From: Mesostigma viride
Lineage: Eukaryota > Streptophyta > Mesostigmatophyceae > Mesostigmatales > Mesostigmataceae
Assembly: GCA_009746045.1 (NCBI GenBank)
Contig: RPFO01000667.1
Span: forward strand, 4,653,924-4,717,923
DNA: 64,000 nucleotides
Reading direction: 5' to 3'
The position numbers and the translations under genes are program-made. Each line of letters starts with the position of its first letter. Within the stretch, counting starts at the first letter, position 1. The notes beneath the pieces were generated by a model. It was not told where the DNA came from. It saw only the letters and a list, made by a program, of their open reading frames with translations, and ran no database searches. Shown piece by piece: positions 1 to 10,286 of the stretch.

Positions 1-250
1 CTTTTTTCCCCCCTTCCCCCCCTTTCCCCCCTTTCCCCCCCTTTCCCCCCCTTTCCCCCCCCCCCCCTTTCCCCCCCTTTTCCCCCCCTTTCCCCTTCCC
101 CCCTTTCCCCCCCTTTCCCCCTTTCCCCCCCTTTCCCCCCCTTTCCCCCCCCTTTCCCCCCCTTTCCCCCCTTTCCCCCCCTTTCCCTCCCCTTTCCCCC
201 CTTTCCCCCCCTTTCCCCCTCCCCCCTTTCCCCCCCTTTCCCCCCAACCC
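1..250. repeat. C/T-rich low-complexity tract (C5-7T3 units)
   Basis: About 250 bases of irregular CCCCCCTTT units, ending just before a splice acceptor at 292-293. It is probably the 3' part of an intron of the channel gene that follows. Unit length varies from copy to copy, so it is not a telomere array. Confidence 0.85.
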
Positions 251-293
251 TGACAAAGTCCCCCTCCCCCCCACGTGCTTGGTTTCTTCCCAG

Positions 294-3200
294 ATGGGTG
301 TCAAGTGGGCGCATGATTTCAAGTCCTACTGGCGCTCCCGCTGGAACATCTTCGACTTCCTTCTTGTCGCAGGGTCCCTCCTTGGCGCCGCGCTTTCCTC
401 CCTTTCCAGCGGACCTGTGCTCCAAGTCCTGCGCGTGCTGCGTGCGCTGCGTGTGCTGCGCTCCATCCACCTGCTGGCTGGGTTGCGCACAGTGGTGGAC
501 ACCATCCTCGTCTCTGTCGCCGACATGTCGAACATCCTTATCCTACTGGTTATTATGATGTTCATCTGGTCAGTCATCGGTGTCTCACTGTTTGGCCACG
601 CGGTGCCGCAGCACTTTGGCAACCTGGGCGTGGCCATGTACACGTTGTTTGTGTACCTCACGCAGGACGGGTGGGTGCGCATCTTCCACGACCTGGATGT
701 GAGTGAATTATGATAGATCAAGGAAACTTATTTTTTAGCCTTTATGAGTACGATCCTAGCCCTAATCTTTTCGCCAAGTAACGGATGAAAAACCTTGTTA
801 GGGGACGGTTAGCTTGACAGGGAATCATCTTGCCTGTCAGGGCATGACTGGCCTGATAGAGAAAATTCGAGCTGCGTGATAAAGGAATGATGTGCGTGGT
901 AGGGATTAATGCTTCATAATGGGGATGATTAGCCTTGTAGGGGCTATGCACCTGTTTGTACCAACATGGAATCGTGGATGAATAAGCACGTAAGTTAGAA
1001 TGATAGAGACTACGCTACTTTGCTTGTTTCAGGTACCCAACTTTATTCACAGTTCTGTGTTTAGTTAATACGTTTGTTTCTCCTTGTAGCAACATGAAGC
1101 CTAGGTGGACCAATGAATGTAGATGCGATAGGGATGTTGGTGTGTGCTTTGTTTTGAGCATGCGGTTACTAAACTTGGTGGATGGGAATGTCAAGGAATT
1201 TGATTTTCACACAGGTATGGCAGAATATGTTTGGTGAAAACCATAATGTACATAGTCTGCGTTGGGATGATCACCAGCAGCCAGCATTAGGACCTCTGTA
1301 GTTTTACATTGAAGTTTGTTTGGCATCTACTATTTTCATTCGTTTTCTGAGGCCAGTGTCCGTGGCTGCATCCACAAGCATGTAGCAGGTGTACATAGCT
1401 CGTACATTCTGGGTTGGGCAATTGTTGGCCTGTCAAATGATGTTAACAGCCTCATTCAGTAGGGAGTTTTGGTTAGGCTTCCTCCCATCACCCCCTTTCG
1501 TGCTTCACTCCATTTCCATAGGTCCTCAGCATTCATCTCGTTAACCAGACTTAGCAGAGAGTGCCCTGGTGCGCTACATCTATCTATCGCCCAATGTGGC
1601 ATAAAAATACAAGTTTTGCTACCCCTATGCTCAATAAAATACAGGCTGCTAGGTCTCTCTTACTGAGTACAGACCTGGTGGCAGTGCGAAGGATAAAGGG
1701 TGGCATTGTGTCGGGCGGTGACTTAGTGGATCTGTGCAGGAGCAAGAAATGTATCAATGGTTTGAATTTCTCCGCTGACATCACGACATCATTGGGTCTT
1801 AACCACTTTTTTGTCTCCGTAAAAGTTTATGGCCCGAAGGTGGCATAACATTCACCGTCTTTTGCCATGTTCTGATTTATATGACATCTGAAATCCTCTT
1901 CGCACTAAGACGTCACATATTCTGATTTCACATCACATTATGATATGCTGCCACCTTATGCCCACACCCTTACTAGACAGACGGATTGCATTTTAATGGT
2001 TTATTCTCATTTATTCCCATCCTAATTGTGAAACATAATTTCTAGCAACTGGCTTTTTCCTCCCCTTCTCACAAATATTCCTCTTTTGGTCCCTTTCTCC
2101 CTCCCCTGCCCCTTTCCCCCCTCTGCAAAGATAACAGTAGAAATTGAGTAAACCCGTCTTCCACTCGCCATCTAGACACAAACATTGCTTTTATTTGCCC
2201 TTGTTATAATAGTTCACCTGCCTTCCCCTTTGCCTGCCTACACACATGCCCCTCCCCGAACGCCTCCCGGCATGCCCACAGGTGCAGCATATGTTTGCGA
2301 GTGGCTTCATTTACTCAGTCTCCTTCATCATCATCGGCCCGTTCATTTTCATGAACCTGCTGGTGGGTATCATCGTAACCAACCTGCAAGAGGCCTACCG
2401 CGGCATGAAGGTGGTGGCGCGCATGCAGCAGGAACGTGCACGCTCACTGGCGCTGTCCAAGAAATCCACCAGCTCTGTCACTGCTGCTGCCATGGAAGAG
2501 AAATGGTCCTCCGCGGCCGCCCCAGCTCAGCCAGTTGCCTCAATGGCACCCCCAGCAGCACCATCCCTGCCAGTTGGCATCAATCTCTCCTTTGAGCAGC
2601 GCAGTACTGGCTCTGCCTCTTCTTCTGGCCCCACCGCTGGCCCTGCCCCTGCCTCAGCCCTGCTGTCAGCTGCCCCTACGCCAGCTCATGTGCTGCTGAG
2701 AGATGCATACACCATACCCCCGGCATATGCAGCATATAGGTCTGCGACCACCACCTCATGGCAGCCATCGCGAATGTCAACATATCGAGATGTTGCTACA
2801 GTACCTGGCACTGTCCTACCGCCGTTCCTTCATGGAATGCCGCCAGCCAACGGCATCCCTGTCAAGAGCATGTTGGGAACTCCCAGGGGCTCCCCCGCCA
2901 TGGCCTCATGGCTGGCCCATGTAACCCCGGCAGCGGTGGAGAATCTTGCACTCGCCTTCGCAGCGGTGAAGTCGAACTTGGGCAAGTTGGAGACGCTGCG
3001 TACAACGGTGGCAGATATCATCATGGAGGTGGGCGAGCTGAATCAGCCCCAGGGCGTCGACGAGCTGTCTGTCGGATGCCACATCGAGGATGACTTTGAG
3101 TGGTCCTCGGAGGACGAGGATGAGCTGGTCACTGACCAGGACGGGTCCGATGGAGACTTGAATTCCGGGAGCCCGACGATGAGGGACAATGCTGGCAAAA

Positions 3201-3673
3201 AGAAGAGTTTGTACAGGACAGCTGACAGGGAGCTGTATGGAGGTGACGGCGCCGGTGGGAACTTTTATAGGAATGGCAGTATGGATGACGATGAAGGTGA
3301 TCGAGACGGGAAGAGTACCAGTGGTAGCTGGAAGAGGCAGGTTCATGATGATGACCTGGACGGGGATGTCCTATCCCAGATGATCATGCTTGCAAAGGAC
3401 CGAAAGAAGAGCGAGAATAATGCCGCGGGCCCTTCTCTTGGTGGCCATCGGGGCTCCATGACTAGCAGTGCTGCACTCTACCATGACTCAGGAGGGGCCC
3501 GGCGAAGGACCCTGAGAAATTCGGGGAGCCACAAGGGTAGCATCCTCTTCCAGGGTGCTGTGAACGATGACCAATGCGACAGCAACCATGCCGGGCCGTT
3601 TACCCGTAGCTCATTCCTCCGCGGCTCTTTTGTTCATGGGCCTGCCGGGCGAAGCATGCCCGCAAGTCCCTGA
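294..3673 (+). CDS. CatSper-like voltage-gated cation channel, last two exons (5' part outside window)
   Basis: Two exons are visible. Exon 294-698 starts after the acceptor TTCTTCCCAG and ends at the donor GTGAGT. Exon 2282-3673 starts after CCCACAG, and both junctions are phase 0. The first exon carries S3 (NIFDFLLVAGSLLGA), an arginine-rich S4 (VLRVLRALRVLRS), S5 and the pore loop with TQDGW, which fits the TxDxW selectivity-filter signature of CatSper channels. The second begins with S6 (FIFMNLLVGIIVTNLQEA) and continues as a roughly 400-residue cytoplasmic tail rich in Ser, Pro, Ala and acidic stretches, ending at TGA. The family conducts Ca2+ in flagellar membranes; a flagellar role here is inference. 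S1-S2 and the start codon lie upstream of the window. It could also be the last repeat of a four-domain channel. Confidence 0.8.
699..2281 (+). other. intron of the CatSper-like gene
   Basis: A 1583-base GT-AG intron (GTGAGT...CCCACAG). Its 3' part is pyrimidine-rich (about 2050-2130). I see no gene or recognisable repeat in it. Confidence 0.75.
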
Positions 3674-4228
3674 ACTTCAACCGGGCTTACAGTCTACTGA
3701 CATTTATCAGGCACAAATTTTGTAGACAGCAGTGTGTTTTGGAAGGGTTAGATTATCATGGACTGTCCTTGACTTGCTATTTGCACTAGAGCAGCATACG
3801 CATGAAGATAAGCTGAGGTCCGGTTGCCATGACAGTACCTCCAGTGACATCGAGGATTTTTAAGTGACACGACTTTTTATTTATCCTCACGTGGTGCAGT
3901 CGTGCTCTCACCAACGATTAGTTCTCGCATGAAGACATGCCATTTTGTTGTGCTACCTAGTTGATTCATTTTATTTTATTGATGGATGGATTATTTGATT
4001 TATTAATTGATGGCACGCTGAACAAGTGAGACAACTATTTCTGGACGCTTGGCGATCCAACGTCGTGGAAGAAGGACTAGGGTAGTTGTCTGAGAGGAAA
4101 GACACGAAGACCGCGGGAGCCGCGTGGCTATCTGTAGAAAGACCTGCATGAAGGGAGACAGATGGTAACAAACAATAAAAAGGTTTATAGAATAAACCTT
4201 ATTATGGGTTAACTAAATAATTAATGTA
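3674..4228 (+). other. 3' UTR and downstream spacer of the channel gene
   Basis: AT-richer sequence after the TGA. An AATAAA-type hexamer occurs near 4174. No coding region is supported here. Confidence 0.4.
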
Positions 4229-4397
4229 CACGTGACGTACTGCGTCACGTGAGCATAAGTCCTGAGTGGGAGCGGAACATGGGATGGACTGTGGATGATG
4301 CTAGTTATCTAGTTCCTACCCCCAAGTCTGTGGGGGCTCCGCGTGTGACCACGTATGGCATTCATAGCGATTCGGGCCGCGGTGCCCACACCCCCCG
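4229..4397 (+). repeat. left copy of an inverted repeat pair (blocks A then B)
   Basis: Block A (4229-4318) starts with CACGTGAC and contains GTCACGTGAGCATAAGTCC. Block B (4319-4397) contains TGGCATTCATAGCGATTC. Both recur in reverse complement at 5728-5935, on the far side of a decayed hAT transposase. The right copy keeps the plus-strand order A' then B' instead of mirroring it, so this is not a simple pair of terminal inverted repeats. Confidence 0.65.
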
Positions 4398-4858
4398 GGT
4401 TGGTCTGTACGCCGTACGGATGCGAAAAAATGCGGGATAAAGCATATTTTAGGCCTCCGCGTATTATACGCGTACTTTACTTCAGACTCCGCGGTTTGGA
4501 CTTAGAATTTTTCGGGGGTACCAGCGGGCAGCGGGCACTGGCGCGGTGCCCAGGTTGTGGGCGCGGCGCGCTCACTGCACATTTGAGATTTTTACTACTA
4601 GAAGTAGATGCGTACAGTTCTTTTCATAAAGCGCAAGCCTTGCAAAATGTTTGGCCGGTAGGAGACAGCTAGGACTAGGTACATAACGCATAATAACATA
4701 TTAATAATAACATATGCATAATAACATATATTTCATATGGTTAGATAACAGTGTGCCAGCAAATGCCAGCTGTGCTACTGACGGTGTAATGCAATATAGC
4801 GACGACGAGGCCAGTGCGACTGTGCGACAGTGTGCACAGCCATTTTCGATTTGCAGCC

Positions 4859-5383
4859 ATGAAGAAGAAAGGGCCTGAATGGGATTTCGTTCTCGAGAAG
4901 AAAGAAGCAGTCACAGATGCCAGTGTTAGTAACAAAACGCAGTTTGTGTCGAATAAGTTCTTCTCATTTTGCAACAAGAAGTTCTCATACGGGGCGGGGG
5001 CAATCAGCGTATTCCGAGTCCGTGCACACTTTGCCGGAATCGCAGGGGTAGGGATGTTACCCTGCGACAAAATTCCACCGAATATCCGGAGCAGGTTTCT
5101 CAGGATTGCTAACAACAAGTTGCAGAAGTCAGACGCCAAGAAGCAGCACAATTTGAACAGGGTAATGGCGGAGATGGGAGGGGCTGCGCCGGCTGACTTG
5201 TCGTCGGTTCCCAGCAAAGGCCAGCTGAGCATCACCAAATGGCTGGTTCCCGTCGACGAGAAAGGTGTCCAGCTGCTGGCTGCCGAATTTTTTATCGAGA
5301 ACGGCATTGCCTTCAATGCGGTTGTGGGATCCTTGAGAGCATGGTCCGTAGTTGTGTCTTATGTCCTCTCATGCATTATATAG
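4859..5383 (+). pseudogene. hAT transposase N-terminal fragment with degenerate BED zinc finger
   Basis: The reading frame from ATG 4859 begins with the pattern of plant-type hAT transposases: PEWDFV, then FFSFCNKKFSYG, RAHFAGIAGVGMLPC and a later FFIENGIAFNAV. BED fingers normally carry CxxC; here the first Cys is replaced by Ser (SFCNKKF), so zinc binding is doubtful. Only about 175 residues remain; the DDE catalytic core and the C-terminal dimerisation domain are absent. It lies between inverted repeats and close to a hAT-like end at 5725 (CAGGGGTG on the minus strand). It is a relic unless introns hide the rest. Confidence 0.6.
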
Positions 5384-5619
5384 TGGATGGCTTTCCTTAC
5401 AATTAATTAATTAATTAATTGATTCCTTACAATGCAATTCCCGTTGCAGCATGCTTCCCCCTGCATTTAACAAATCATAATAAGATAGGATTGCAGGGCA
5501 TAAATGGAAGATGTTAATAAATAAGCATATACTACACCAAATTTCAGTTGCAATAACTGCATGACCATCATCAAGGAGCGTGCTAATTGGGTGACTGACA
5601 ATTGGACCACAAAAACTGT

Positions 5620-5725
5620 CGCGTATTTTACCGCCGCGTATTTTACACCCCCCACGTATAATACGCGTATTTGAAGTCCACGTATTATACCCCGCACACG
5701 TATTTGCCAAACCGACACACCCCTG
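5620..5725 (-). mobile_element. probable right end of a hAT element
   Basis: Read on the minus strand from 5725, the sequence starts CAGGGGTGTGTCGG, like hAT ends. It is followed by several subterminal copies of ACGTATTATAC / GCGTATTTTAC. A similar GCGTATTATACGCG lies at 4461-4475 near the presumed other end, which is too degraded to fix. The 8 bases outside the right end (TAACTAGG) have no matching copy on the left. Confidence 0.45.
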
Positions 5726-5727
5726 TA

Positions 5728-5935
5728 ACTAGGACCTAGATAGCTTACACCATCCATTCCATCCCATGTTCCCCTCCCACTGAGGACTTATGCTCACGTG
5801 ACGCAGTCACGTGTCTATTAATTAATTAATCTAGTTCCTAGTGATACAGGGTTGTGGGCACCACGGCCTGAATCGCTGTGTATGAATGCCAAACTGGGCC
5901 ACACGTGGAGCCCCCACTGACTTGGGGTGGTCTCC
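5728..5935 (-). repeat. right copy of the A/B inverted repeat
   Basis: Reverse complement of blocks A (5728-5812) and B (about 5850-5935) of the repeat at 4229-4397. The blocks are separated by an ATTAATTAATTAA stretch. Confidence 0.65.
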
Positions 5936-5944
5936 TTCATCACT

Positions 5945-6298
5945 ACTTGCCACCTATCCTTGCGAGCCATCTGCCTCCATGCTACAGACAAACCAGGAGG
6001 CTGCCTGGGCGTGAGCCCGTCCCGTCTAGGTTAGCACATGTCCATGCCTAGCCTATCACGGAAAGTCCACGCCTCCACGGATGGCGGCCCGGCCGTGCGC
6101 GACCGTCCTGGTGCACGCCATGTGAGAGGACAAAACGCCCGGGCTGTGCGGGCTTGGAGTGCCAGCTAGTCTCTCTGATGTGTCTACCTGATCTGTGCGG
6201 GCCAGGTGCCCGGCTAGGCCCACCGGCGCTTGTGCCTAAGAATGTGGGAAACATATGGCAGATCAGCGTACAAATCAGTCCTCATTGCTAATGTGCAA
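5945..6298 (-). pseudogene. LINE 3' end (non-LTR reverse transcriptase C-terminus), decayed
   Basis: About 340 bases are similar over their whole length to 34402-34744, where they directly follow a LINE reverse transcriptase tail on the minus strand. In one minus frame the motif TFRDRLGMDMC can be read, then PPGLSVAWRQMARK, matching the end of the LINE ORF. Frame changes and an internal stop show decay. The copy is cut at 6298, where a short GTAA repeat (6298-6317) begins. Confidence 0.6.
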
Positions 6299-6366
6299 GT
6301 AAGTAAGTAAGTACTTGCGTGTCATGCGCATGGGCATGCCACTGATGGAGTACTACGCTATGTAAT

Positions 6367-6960
6367 TGTTGCGTGCAGGCCCTTTTGAACGGACGCAACA
6401 ATGGAATAAATTACTAAGGCCGTTGGCCTGTTGTTCTAGTTTGTATGGACTTTGGTAGTCGTGTGAATTGGACTAGTTAATTTGGTCCTAGGTTGACCTT
6501 CTAGGGGCCGGTGCAGTCGCGCCGCGCCAGTTCTGGACTTGTCTGTAGTTCTATGCGTAGATCCTGTAGTTGAGGGTCGATGTCGGCCCGGGGATCCTAC
6601 GTGGAATGCATGATTTGGAATGTCCTAGAGGATCGGCGTTGTATCTGCGCCGCTACAGGCCTAGGTTAAATTGGTCCAAGGACGAGAGTCTCGTCCTCTT
6701 GGTTTGATGAATGTTAAGTGCGAAGACGCCTTCACACTAAACCTGGGGCAACTATCCATTTGTAATTGGTATTGCTAGCCAATATAAGTGTGTAACAATT
6801 AGCTTGGCATCAAATCAAGCCGCGGTGCCAGATATCTCACGACTCACGTCGTGAAGCGCAGTCTGCATTAATTAGGCTACCTTGATTATTCCTAATTCCG
6901 GCATGGGGGATCTTTCGCTACGTAATAACTCAGGCTAGGAGTCTGGGTTGGCACGTAACA
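6367..6960 (+). mobile_element. probable LTR (5' LTR of an element interrupted downstream)
   Basis: A 594-base block begins TGTTGCGTGC and ends GCACGTAACA, a near-perfect 10-bp inverted terminus of TG...CA type. Five bases after it is TGGTTATCGGAGG, which resembles an initiator-Met primer binding site (TGGTATCAGAG) with one extra base. Flanking pentamers differ (GTAAT and CTAGC), as expected if this is one LTR of a full element and not a solo LTR. No second copy is visible in the window. Confidence 0.45.
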
Positions 6961-7415
6961 CTAGCTGGTTATCGGAGGGAAAATGTGCTGGAGAGGTTAG
7001 CTAATTCTCGCGGAGAGGGTTAGTGAGGCCAATTAGGATACCAAGGCGGTGCTTGGTGTAGATAGAGGTTCCGGAATTCAACGATTGCTGACAGGTCGGC
7101 GACCGGCCCGTAAGGGATTCAACGACGATCTAGAAAGCAAGCGGCCAGTCTGGGATACTCGGCGGGGTCAGCCATGGCCCTGTGGTTCAAGGTGCTATCG
7201 ACAGTAGCGGCCATTACTGTTTTCAACGACACCTAGTGGCGGCCAGGGCTCTGCCTTCAACGACACCAGGTGGCGGCCAGCTCAGGGGTTATCAACGATA
7301 TTGATGATGGTAGGTCCCCTAGTTTAGATTTAATATTCTTTCATGAGCTATGCCTGCGGAAGGCTAGCTTGCGCGCTCGCCTTCTTTCCGGGACCGCACG
7401 CGTAAGGGGTTTATG
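6961..7415 (+). other. leader after the putative LTR, with repeated TTCAACGA
   Basis: No ORF. It holds about five copies of a short motif, TTCAACGA or TCAACGA, several followed by CACC(T/A)GGTGGCGGCCAG-like sequence (roughly 7077-7300). It is cut at a TTAA by element T1 and probably resumes at 11942. Confidence 0.4.
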
Positions 7416-7953
7416 TTAAGGGGAGGTGGCACCCCAAAACCCAAAAAATCTGACATATGCTAATATCACTTGAAATTCATTTGCACAATGCTGAACTATG
7501 ATTGGGGGCACTAAATAACATCTCTAGTGAGTTGTCCATGCACTCGTTGGGGGTTACTACCCCCATATATACGCCAATAATGCGCTATAAATAGCAAAAG
7601 ACGCTAATTAGGGCTGGGTATGCCCCAGCCAATGCACTTATTTGTTGGCTGCCAAAAATCAAGGTCATATAGTTCCCTGAGTTTGTAGCTTGCTGAGCTA
7701 TTTACATCATGGAAATGGCAAAACCTTGAGCAGTTATTAATTTTCCCGCAAAACAGGTCATTTTTTACCGGACTTTGGGAATAAACATATGATAAACACT
7801 TCCGATAAGGCCACAAAATCAACAAAAATTCCGGCTAACAGGGGGACAGCAGTGTTCCAAGTCCCGGCAGGTCATTCCGACAAGTCTAGCTCAAGTTATT
7901 GCGTCAGACGTGTTTTCATAAAAATGCCCGCTAAAACAGAAAATGTCACTATA

Positions 7954-8070
7954 TCAGCCCTTGTAAGCATCCTGCACAAGGCAGGCAGGGCAAAACCAAT
8001 CCCCCTTGGGCTCCTTAGTCAACGGGGGGTCAGCGCAGCACCCATGCAGTCCTCCCTTAATTGCACCCGA
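7954..8070 (-). pseudogene. PHD-finger-like fragment inside T1
   Basis: The minus frame reads CCADPPLTKEPKGDWFCPAC, which matches the second half of a canonical PHD finger (Cys, then DPPL..P.G.W.CP.C). The first zinc ligands upstream are only partly recognisable, and no longer ORF surrounds it. PHD fingers read histone tails and occur in some transposon proteins; piggyBac transposases end in a related cross-brace zinc module. Probably a captured or decayed exon. Confidence 0.4.
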
Positions 8071-8837
8071 ATGTGCTGCACAGCAGGAAAGGGACACCGT
8101 CAATTTCATCCGGGGACGCACATGCAAGGCAAGGAATATCATCAACATCATTCTCACCATCACTACTACCTTCCCCATCGTCCCCCTGCCCCTCCCTTTG
8201 CATCACGTCGTGGCAGCCACCCTTAACACAGGTCATTCCGACAAGTCTAGCTCAAGTAATAAGGTTATGCGTGCTAAAACCTGAACATAAGCTTAAGGGG
8301 GGGGTTCTTTGTATATGGCCACTTAGGCATGCTGTTTTCCATCCAAAAAGCCAGAAAGCATGCCCCACTTGATCACAAAACATAAGCAAACGGCTAGGCA
8401 CCACATCTGCCCTCACCTGCCCTCGGCATGGCCAACCTTGCCAGCGCAAGCATAGCGACACGATCGCTAGGGCGCTAGTAGGCATACATGCCAAGAGAGC
8501 ATACACTATACTCTATACCCAAGGTTACCTTGTAAACTTCATGCCAAGAACTCAGCAAATCTATGATCAAAAGCACATATAATTAACTCTAGCACACTGA
8601 TGACGACACATGCTCAAGGTTGGGGGTCACTGTGGCACGCACTGATGGGTTTCCTAGACGACCACTCACTACCTGACAAGGCGCTAAGGACCACTCAGAA
8701 AGCAAGTAAACACAATCACACTTTACATGCCATCAACATGGATCAAATCCATGCTGCATATGTTGTGAAGTACAAAGGGGTGGCCACGCACCTGATACTC
8801 CTCCACCGTCCCTCAAGCCAGTGTTTCTGCTAACGCA

Positions 8838-9035
8838 CCGGTACCGGTAATTCTCCGGTAATTACCGGTGCCCCCCCGGCCGACCGGTAAGCCCCCCCCG
8901 GCCGACCGGTATGCTATATGCCAAGCAGGAAACCCCCCCCGACCGACCGGTATGCTATATGTCAAGCAGGACCCCCCCCCGACCGACCGGTATGCTGTGT
9001 TCAGAGCAGGAACCCCCCCCGGCCGACCGGACTAA
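8838..9035 (+). repeat. GC-rich minisatellite (ACCGGTATGC...C8 units)
   Basis: Three to four imperfect units of about 40 bases: GACCGACCGGTATGC, then TATATGCCAAGCAGGA and a run of eight or nine C. They are preceded by palindromic ACCGGTACCGGTAATT. These are subterminal repeats of hAT-2 and may be binding or hairpin sites. Confidence 0.7.
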
Positions 9036-9190
9036 GCCATCCCCGGGCTGACCTGGTCGACCGGGAAGCAAATAATGCCGGCCGGGGTTCCCCGGTTTCC
9101 CCGTCAGACAAACCCGGTACTTATATACTGACTATTACAAAATATCAATTTCGATTACTATGTGTTACTATTCCCGGCACTTACAAATAG

Positions 9191-9923
9191 TTTGCACATT
9201 GCTGCCATGCTAACACCTCCACCGAATGTAAATTCCGACACAGCAGAGCCCTGCTGAATGCCCGACGAAAACCAGTGCGTCAGGGCATGGAATCTCGCGA
9301 CGGTCCTATCGTAGCTACAGTACAAGATACCTTACTGATGAGGTTAAAATAGTAGTGCGTGACCCTCAGATGCAGTATTAAAAAAATAATCATGGGCAAC
9401 GGCTCGTCAAGGCTATAGGCGAATTTGCACAAACATTGCTCGCTTGCGACTTCAGTTGTCGTTGTTGTAGCCCACTTTTATTACCGGTGTGAGCAAGGTG
9501 TGAGCTTGACCAGCACAAATCTCGTTGTTGTTGATGTCGAGTTGAGTTGAGTTGTTGGACGTGCTAACAACTACTGTTGCATGATAGAGGAGGGGCTAAA
9601 GTTTCAACTTCAATTTGTGAGCAAATAGATTATCCGTACCCAAGTAACAAAAGGCGTGGCGCGGTGCAGATCTGACCCTATAACGAATGGGTCAGCACTC
9701 AGCACTTGGCAGCCGGCAATGTCTGTCAAGTGCGTAGACTTGAGCGGGTAACAAATGCGCTGCAGCGTGCCTGCAGTGCAGTAGTAGGTACGCAACACGA
9801 TGTAAAGGTGCTGAGCCGCTAGACGATGCATAAAGTTCACGGCAATCGAGCCAGCTGACTTTGTTTTGCGTGTTTTCTAATCCTACATTTATAATTTTCG
9901 ATAGTGCGCTAGAGAAGTGAATC
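9191..9923. other. hAT-2 interior without recognisable gene
   Basis: About 730 bases of hAT-2 with no ORF I can support and no clear repeat. Confidence 0.5.
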
Positions 9924-10286
9924 ATGACGAAGAAGAAAGAGCCCCCGATTCCCCTGGGCTACAAGTTCAAGGACCATTTCACACGAGGTGGTGGCGTTTT
10001 GACCTTGGCTGGCAGTACGAGCGGTCGCCGGGCTTTGGGCACGGTTGTTACGCACCAGGCGCAGGCAGGCAACGAGTTAGAAGGGGACGACACTGATAAG
10101 ACGAATGGGGATGAGGGTGCCGTAGAGCAGGGCGATGCAGGTGGCTCAGCGCACCCACAGCGCGAAATTCATGGCGGTGATGTTCCGGAGCAGGCCATGT
10201 CAGAGCAGGTTGTTTCGACTCTGGCCTATGGGTGTATATGGTGCATGCAAACCCTAAGGCGGCATCGTGTGAGGTCACGCCAATAG
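9924..10286 (+). CDS. hypothetical ORF inside hAT-2 (120 residues)
   Basis: Starts at ATG (MTKKKEPPIPLGYKFKDHF) and ends at TAG. It has a basic N-terminus and an acidic middle (NELEGDDTDKTNGDEG). No family is recognised. It may be the remnant of the first exon of a hAT protein, since it is the only sizeable ATG-initiated ORF between the hAT ends. Confidence 0.3.
   Translation: MTKKKEPPIPLGYKFKDHFTRGGGVLTLAGSTSGRRALGTVVTHQAQAGNELEGDDTDKTNGDEGAVEQGDAGGSAHPQREIHGGDVPEQAMSEQVVSTLAYGCIWCMQTLRRHRVRSRQ

Noticed and set aside
1-250. Telomeric repeat at the window start
   Set aside because: Units are irregular in length, and the tract ends at a splice acceptor of a gene, so it is an intronic low-complexity tract.
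7789-8226. 145-codon plus-strand ORF at the left of T1
   Set aside because: His/Pro-rich low-complexity end, no motif, and it overlaps the minus-strand PHD-like fragment, which is better supported.
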